Source: an uncultured Oscillochloris sp.
GTDB taxonomy: Bacteria > Chloroflexota > Chloroflexia > Chloroflexales > Chloroflexaceae
Length of the DNA stretch: 16,418 nt
Assembly: GCA_903877945.1 (NCBI GenBank)
Contig: CAIRFY010000342.1
Location: forward strand, 1 to 16,418
Direction of reading: 5' to 3'
A program made the position numbers and the translations under genes. This document shows positions 14,333-16,418 of this stretch, one piece after another. The first letter of the stretch is position 1, and the number at the start of each line of letters is the position of its first letter. The notes below the pieces were generated by a model. The model was not told the DNA's origin. It saw nothing but the letters and a program-made list of their open reading frames with translations, and made no database searches.

Positions 14333-15409
14333 TCAGTAACGCACAAAATCGACGGCTGTCTGGCTGTCATCCTCAAACGCCCCGATATAATACGCTGTCG
14401 TTTTGGGGTCGCTGTGGCCCAACATCGCCTGGACGAGCAGCAACGAAGAGCCGTTATCGAAGGCGTTTCGGGCGCAGGTGCGGCGCAGGTCGTGGGCGCT
14501 GAGGCGATTCTTGCCCGTCGCCGTCGCCAAACCAGCCGCGTGGCCGTAGTGGGCCGCAAGCCGACCAATGGCGCTGGAGTCGAGCGGTCGAACGGTCGGA
14601 TGATCGCCTCGGTCGAAGCTGCGAAAGAGCGCACCGTCATCTTCCCAGCGCAGCTTGGCGGCGCGCAGCCACGCGCTCAGGCTCTGGAAGAGCGCGTCGT
14701 GGATCTTGATCCGCCGACGCTTGTTGCCCTTGCCGCTGAAGACAACCCACCAGCGCCCGCCGTCCTGGCGAACGTGGGCCAGGTGGAGCGACGCGACCTC
14801 CTCGCGCCGGAGGCCCAGGAAGAGCATCGTGTCAAGAATCGCCAGGTCACGGGCACCGATGGCGGTGGCGGTATCCACCGCCGCCCGGAGCTGTCGCACC
14901 TCTGCCGGGGTGAGCCGACGACCAACGGGAACCTGATCGCGTTTCTGGCGCTGCCGGTAGACCCGCAGGCCCAGCGACTGGGCTTGCTCTGCGGTCAGAA
15001 GGCCATCGCGCAGGGCGACCGCGAGCCAGGTGCGAACGGCGTAGACGCGCTGGGTGGCGCTGTTCATGCTGTCGCCCTGGCTCTCACGCCAAGCTCGAAA
15101 CTGGTCGAGGCTGGTGGCATTCACCAGGCGGAGCACAGCCACCGGCGCACGGATGGTCCAGACGACGCGCCTGCCCTCGTACGCGCTCTCGGCAAAGGGC
15201 CGCCAGACAGCCTGGATGTCTGCCGGGAGCTGGTCGCCGATGGTCTGGTCAAGGTACGTAAGAAACAGGCCAATCGCCGTCTGGTAGCTCCTGCGCGTTG
15301 CCTCGCTGCGTCCTGCGGCCTGGAGCGCCTCCGTAATGACCGCGCTGAGCGGTTGCGGAGGCCGTTGATCCGGTACCAGCCCAGTCTCTCGCCGTTCAGG
15401 AAGTTCCAT
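14333..15409 (-). CDS. Tyrosine recombinase / phage-type integrase
   Basis: Site-specific recombinase of 358 residues. An N-terminal SAM-like core-binding domain (about 20-140, RSYQTAIGLFLTYLDQ) precedes the catalytic domain. Catalytic residues: Arg201 in LGLRREEV, Lys227 in SGKGNK, His306 and Arg309 in SAHDLRRT, His332 in LGHSDPKTT, nucleophile Tyr341 in TTAYYIG; all are present, so it should be active. ATG 15409 follows GAGAGGGGGG. The gene ends 41 bp before the lipoprotein start and is divergent from the orphan gene at 15660. No complete integrative element, att-site pair or tRNA gene is recognisable in the window. A 345-codon frame on the opposite strand is a shadow. Confidence 0.9.
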   Translation of the reverse strand: MELPERRETGLVPDQRPPQPLSAVITEALQAAGRSEATRRSYQTAIGLFLTYLDQTIGDQLPADIQAVWRPFAESAYEGRRVVWTIRAPVAVLRLVNATSLDQFRAWRESQGDSMNSATQRVYAVRTWLAVALRDGLLTAEQAQSLGLRVYRQRQKRDQVPVGRRLTPAEVRQLRAAVDTATAIGARDLAILDTMLFLGLRREEVASLHLAHVRQDGGRWWVVFSGKGNKRRRIKIHDALFQSLSAWLRAAKLRWEDDGALFRSFDRGDHPTVRPLDSSAIGRLAAHYGHAAGLATATGKNRLSAHDLRRTCARNAFDNGSSLLLVQAMLGHSDPKTTAYYIGAFEDDSQTAVDFVRY

Positions 15410-15439
15410 ATCCCCCCTCTCACCCGAGCGCTTCCCACC

Positions 15440-15472
15440 TCGTCTTTATAATACCTGATAATTCCTCTTATC
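15440..15472 (-). promoter_or_regulatory. Candidate promoter/operator of the recombinase gene
   Basis: A dyad GATAA-TTCCTC-TTATC (15457-15472) lies next to TATTATAAAG read on the minus strand (about 15443-15453), 35-60 nt before the recombinase start. No clear -35 box. The rest of 15473-15547 shows only GC-rich sequence with no gene. Confidence 0.35.
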
Positions 15473-15547
15473 GTGTGCTATTTTTTGGCGGGCCGTGCGG
15501 GCTGCGTTACCTGACGCTTTGTGTGCGGGCCGATGTCCGCTTTGGTC

Positions 15548-15645
15548 TGTTGTATAATCTCTCTAACATCGTGAGGTATACAGCGCGTGATCACACTTTT
15601 GTTGTATAATCTCTCTAACATCGTGAGGTATACAGCGCGTGATCA
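15548..15645 (+). repeat. Tandem 46-bp duplication with two TATAAT boxes and CGTGA iterons
   Basis: The 46 bp beginning TGTTGTATAATCTCTCTAAC occur at 15548-15593 and, identically, at 15600-15645, separated by CACTTT. Each contains TATAAT (15553-15558; 15605-15610), a GTATAC palindrome and two CGTGA words 16 bp apart; a fifth CGTGA is at 15652. It lies directly before the gene at 15660 and behind the recombinase gene's 5' end, so it may hold duplicated promoters, operator sites, or recombinase-binding sites. Confidence 0.85.
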
Positions 15646-15659
15646 GAAAGGCGTGAGCG

Positions 15660-16199
15660 ATGGCCCGGCCCAACCTTCCCAAAATTAGTGCAGGCACCCT
15701 CCGCATCCCCGACGCGCAACCGTCCGCCATTATTGCGCTCGACAGCTCGGCCTGGTTTACATGGCTCGACCATGCGGATCGCTTCGCCTACACCGCCGAA
15801 ACCGCAAGCTTTACCGCCCGAAAGCAATCACGGCGGGGAAACCCGTACTGGTACGCCTACAAGCGCCGCGCAGGCACGCTACGCTGCATCTACCTCGGGC
15901 GATCAGCAGAACTCACCGGGGAGCGACTCTGTGCGGCGGCGGGTCAGTTTGAACTACCCGCAAGCGTGGCACCTCTCGATATCGCAACCGTTGCGCAACA
16001 GCTCACGACGCTGCGTACCCTCCACCTACGCGGCGCCGGTGCCGAAGCCGTAAAGCTCGCCGACCAACTGTATCAGGCTCTCGTTGCCGAGCGGCAGTGG
16101 GCCACCAACGAGTTGGCGGCGATCCAGCGGCAAACCAGAATAGTAGAGGATCACGGTCGATTACATGACCGTCCTGCCCATTCTGGCGAGGTCTTTTAA
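15660..16199 (+). CDS. Orphan protein resembling the N-terminal domain of Chloroflexota MalT/LuxR-type regulators
   Basis: 179 residues, start ATG 15660 with AAGG 8 nt upstream. The core at about 30-90 (SSAWFTWLDHADRFAY, SFTARKQSRRGNPYWYAYKR, CIYLGRSAELTGERL) resembles, from memory, a domain at the N terminus of large MalT-like ATP-dependent LuxR regulators and of some integrase-linked proteins in Chloroflexota. The ATPase and HTH parts are absent; the remainder (about 105-165) looks helical, with an HTH-like or coiled character not assignable by eye. Divergent from the recombinase across 250 bp, it may be a recombination partner, regulator or a stand-alone relict. Function unknown. Confidence 0.6.
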   Translation: MARPNLPKISAGTLRIPDAQPSAIIALDSSAWFTWLDHADRFAYTAETASFTARKQSRRGNPYWYAYKRRAGTLRCIYLGRSAELTGERLCAAAGQFELPASVAPLDIATVAQQLTTLRTLHLRGAGAEAVKLADQLYQALVAERQWATNELAAIQRQTRIVEDHGRLHDRPAHSGEVF

Positions 16200-16202
16200 C
16201 GG

Positions 16203-16418
16203 CAATACTTTTCGCATAGAGCAATCCTAAACTGGTTATGAAAAGGAGTCGAGCCTTTAGGCGGCCTTATCCGGCTAAAGCCTTGACTCCACACAACAAC
16301 CCCAAGAGGATTGCTATAAGGAATCTGTCGCCGAACAGCCCTCACCCCCGGCCCCTCTCCCTCCCGGGGAGAGGGAAGATTCTGCACTAGGATGCGTCCG
16401 ACTCCCCCTCTCCCGCTC
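16203..16418. repeat. Dispersed palindromic repeat, interrupted by a MITE-like insert; runs off window edge
   Basis: Left part CAATACTTTTCGCATA (16203-16218) and right part from ATAAGGAATCTG (16316) through CCCTCACCCC, GGGGAGAGGG, GATTCTGCAC and AGGATGCGTCCGACTCCCC to the edge match the 13395 copy; the final 30 bases are identical to 13484-13513. The 98 bp between are extra. Confidence 0.8.
16219..16316. mobile_element. MITE-like non-autonomous element (about 98 bp)
   Basis: Terminal inverted repeats AGCAATCCT (16220-16228) and AGGATTGCT (16307-16315), flanked by ATA on both sides (16216-16218, 16316-16318; compatible with a TA target duplication). Internally an imperfect 45-nt hairpin runs from GGAGTC (16245) to GACTCC (16290). 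No ORF. Two uninterrupted copies of the host repeat (9779 and 13395) continue straight through this site as ATAAG, supporting insertion. A TA duplication is typical of IS630/Tc1-mariner elements; family assignment is a guess. Confidence 0.6.

Noticed and set aside
14414..15451. 345-codon open frame on the plus strand opposite the tyrosine recombinase
   Set aside because: The minus frame carries all recombinase catalytic motifs; the plus frame has no motif and runs over the recombinase promoter.
16245..16290. Integron attC site near the recombinase
   Set aside because: The long imperfect hairpin lacks the RYYYAAC/GTTRRRY core sites and the recombinase lacks a visible IntI-type extra helix; better explained as the core of a MITE.

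Overview
The window looks like a chromosomal segment from a GC-rich member of the Chloroflexota, most likely a Chloroflexales bacterium of the Oscillochloris/Kouleothrix kind. This is an inference from gene content: a red-type form I RuBisCO operon with CbbX and phosphoribulokinase, a PfaA-like polyketide synthase, an LppX/LprG-like lipoprotein, a small protein resembling the N-terminal domain of Chloroflexota MalT/LuxR-type regulators, and abundant dispersed palindromic and short tandem repeats. No database was consulted.

Layout. 1-3555 (minus): the first 1185 codons of a large KS-AT-ACP synthase, cut by the left edge. 3556-4199: a divergent control region ending in a roughly 300-nt leader before RuBisCO; the leader carries a 40-codon ORF, several overlapping hairpins and a segment that resembles the right end of an IS200/IS605 (TnpB-type) element. 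4200-8311 (plus): cbbL, cbbS, cbbX and prk, a compact Calvin-cycle operon that supplies RuBP (PRK), fixes CO2 (CbbLS) and reactivates the enzyme (CbbX). The cbbL-cbbS gap is filled with TGCAAAA-type short repeats. A very long hairpin (8325-8380) separates prk from the convergent hutI (8394-9662, minus). 9992-10510: thiol peroxidase with a clear promoter and terminator. 10656-13391: valS with an in-frame repeat insertion. 13578-14291 (minus): an LppX/LprG-like lipoprotein. 14333-15409 (minus): a tyrosine recombinase. 15660-16199 (plus): an orphan gene divergent from the recombinase, behind a tandem 46-bp promoter-containing duplication.

A second theme is repeat invasion. One palindromic family (arms like CCCTCACCCC/GGGGTGAGGG, sometimes carrying AGGATGCGTCCGACTCCCC) occurs between genes at about 9779, 13394 and 16203 and as two in-frame copies inside the synthase linker. 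A different repeat is inserted in frame in valS. The 16203 copy is interrupted by a roughly 98-bp MITE-like element; two other copies of the same repeat in this window show the uninterrupted site.

The most interesting candidate for something undescribed is the structured, possibly transposon-derived RNA leader directly ahead of the RuBisCO large-subunit start, combined with a leader ORF whose stop codon lies inside the first of a series of mutually exclusive hairpins.
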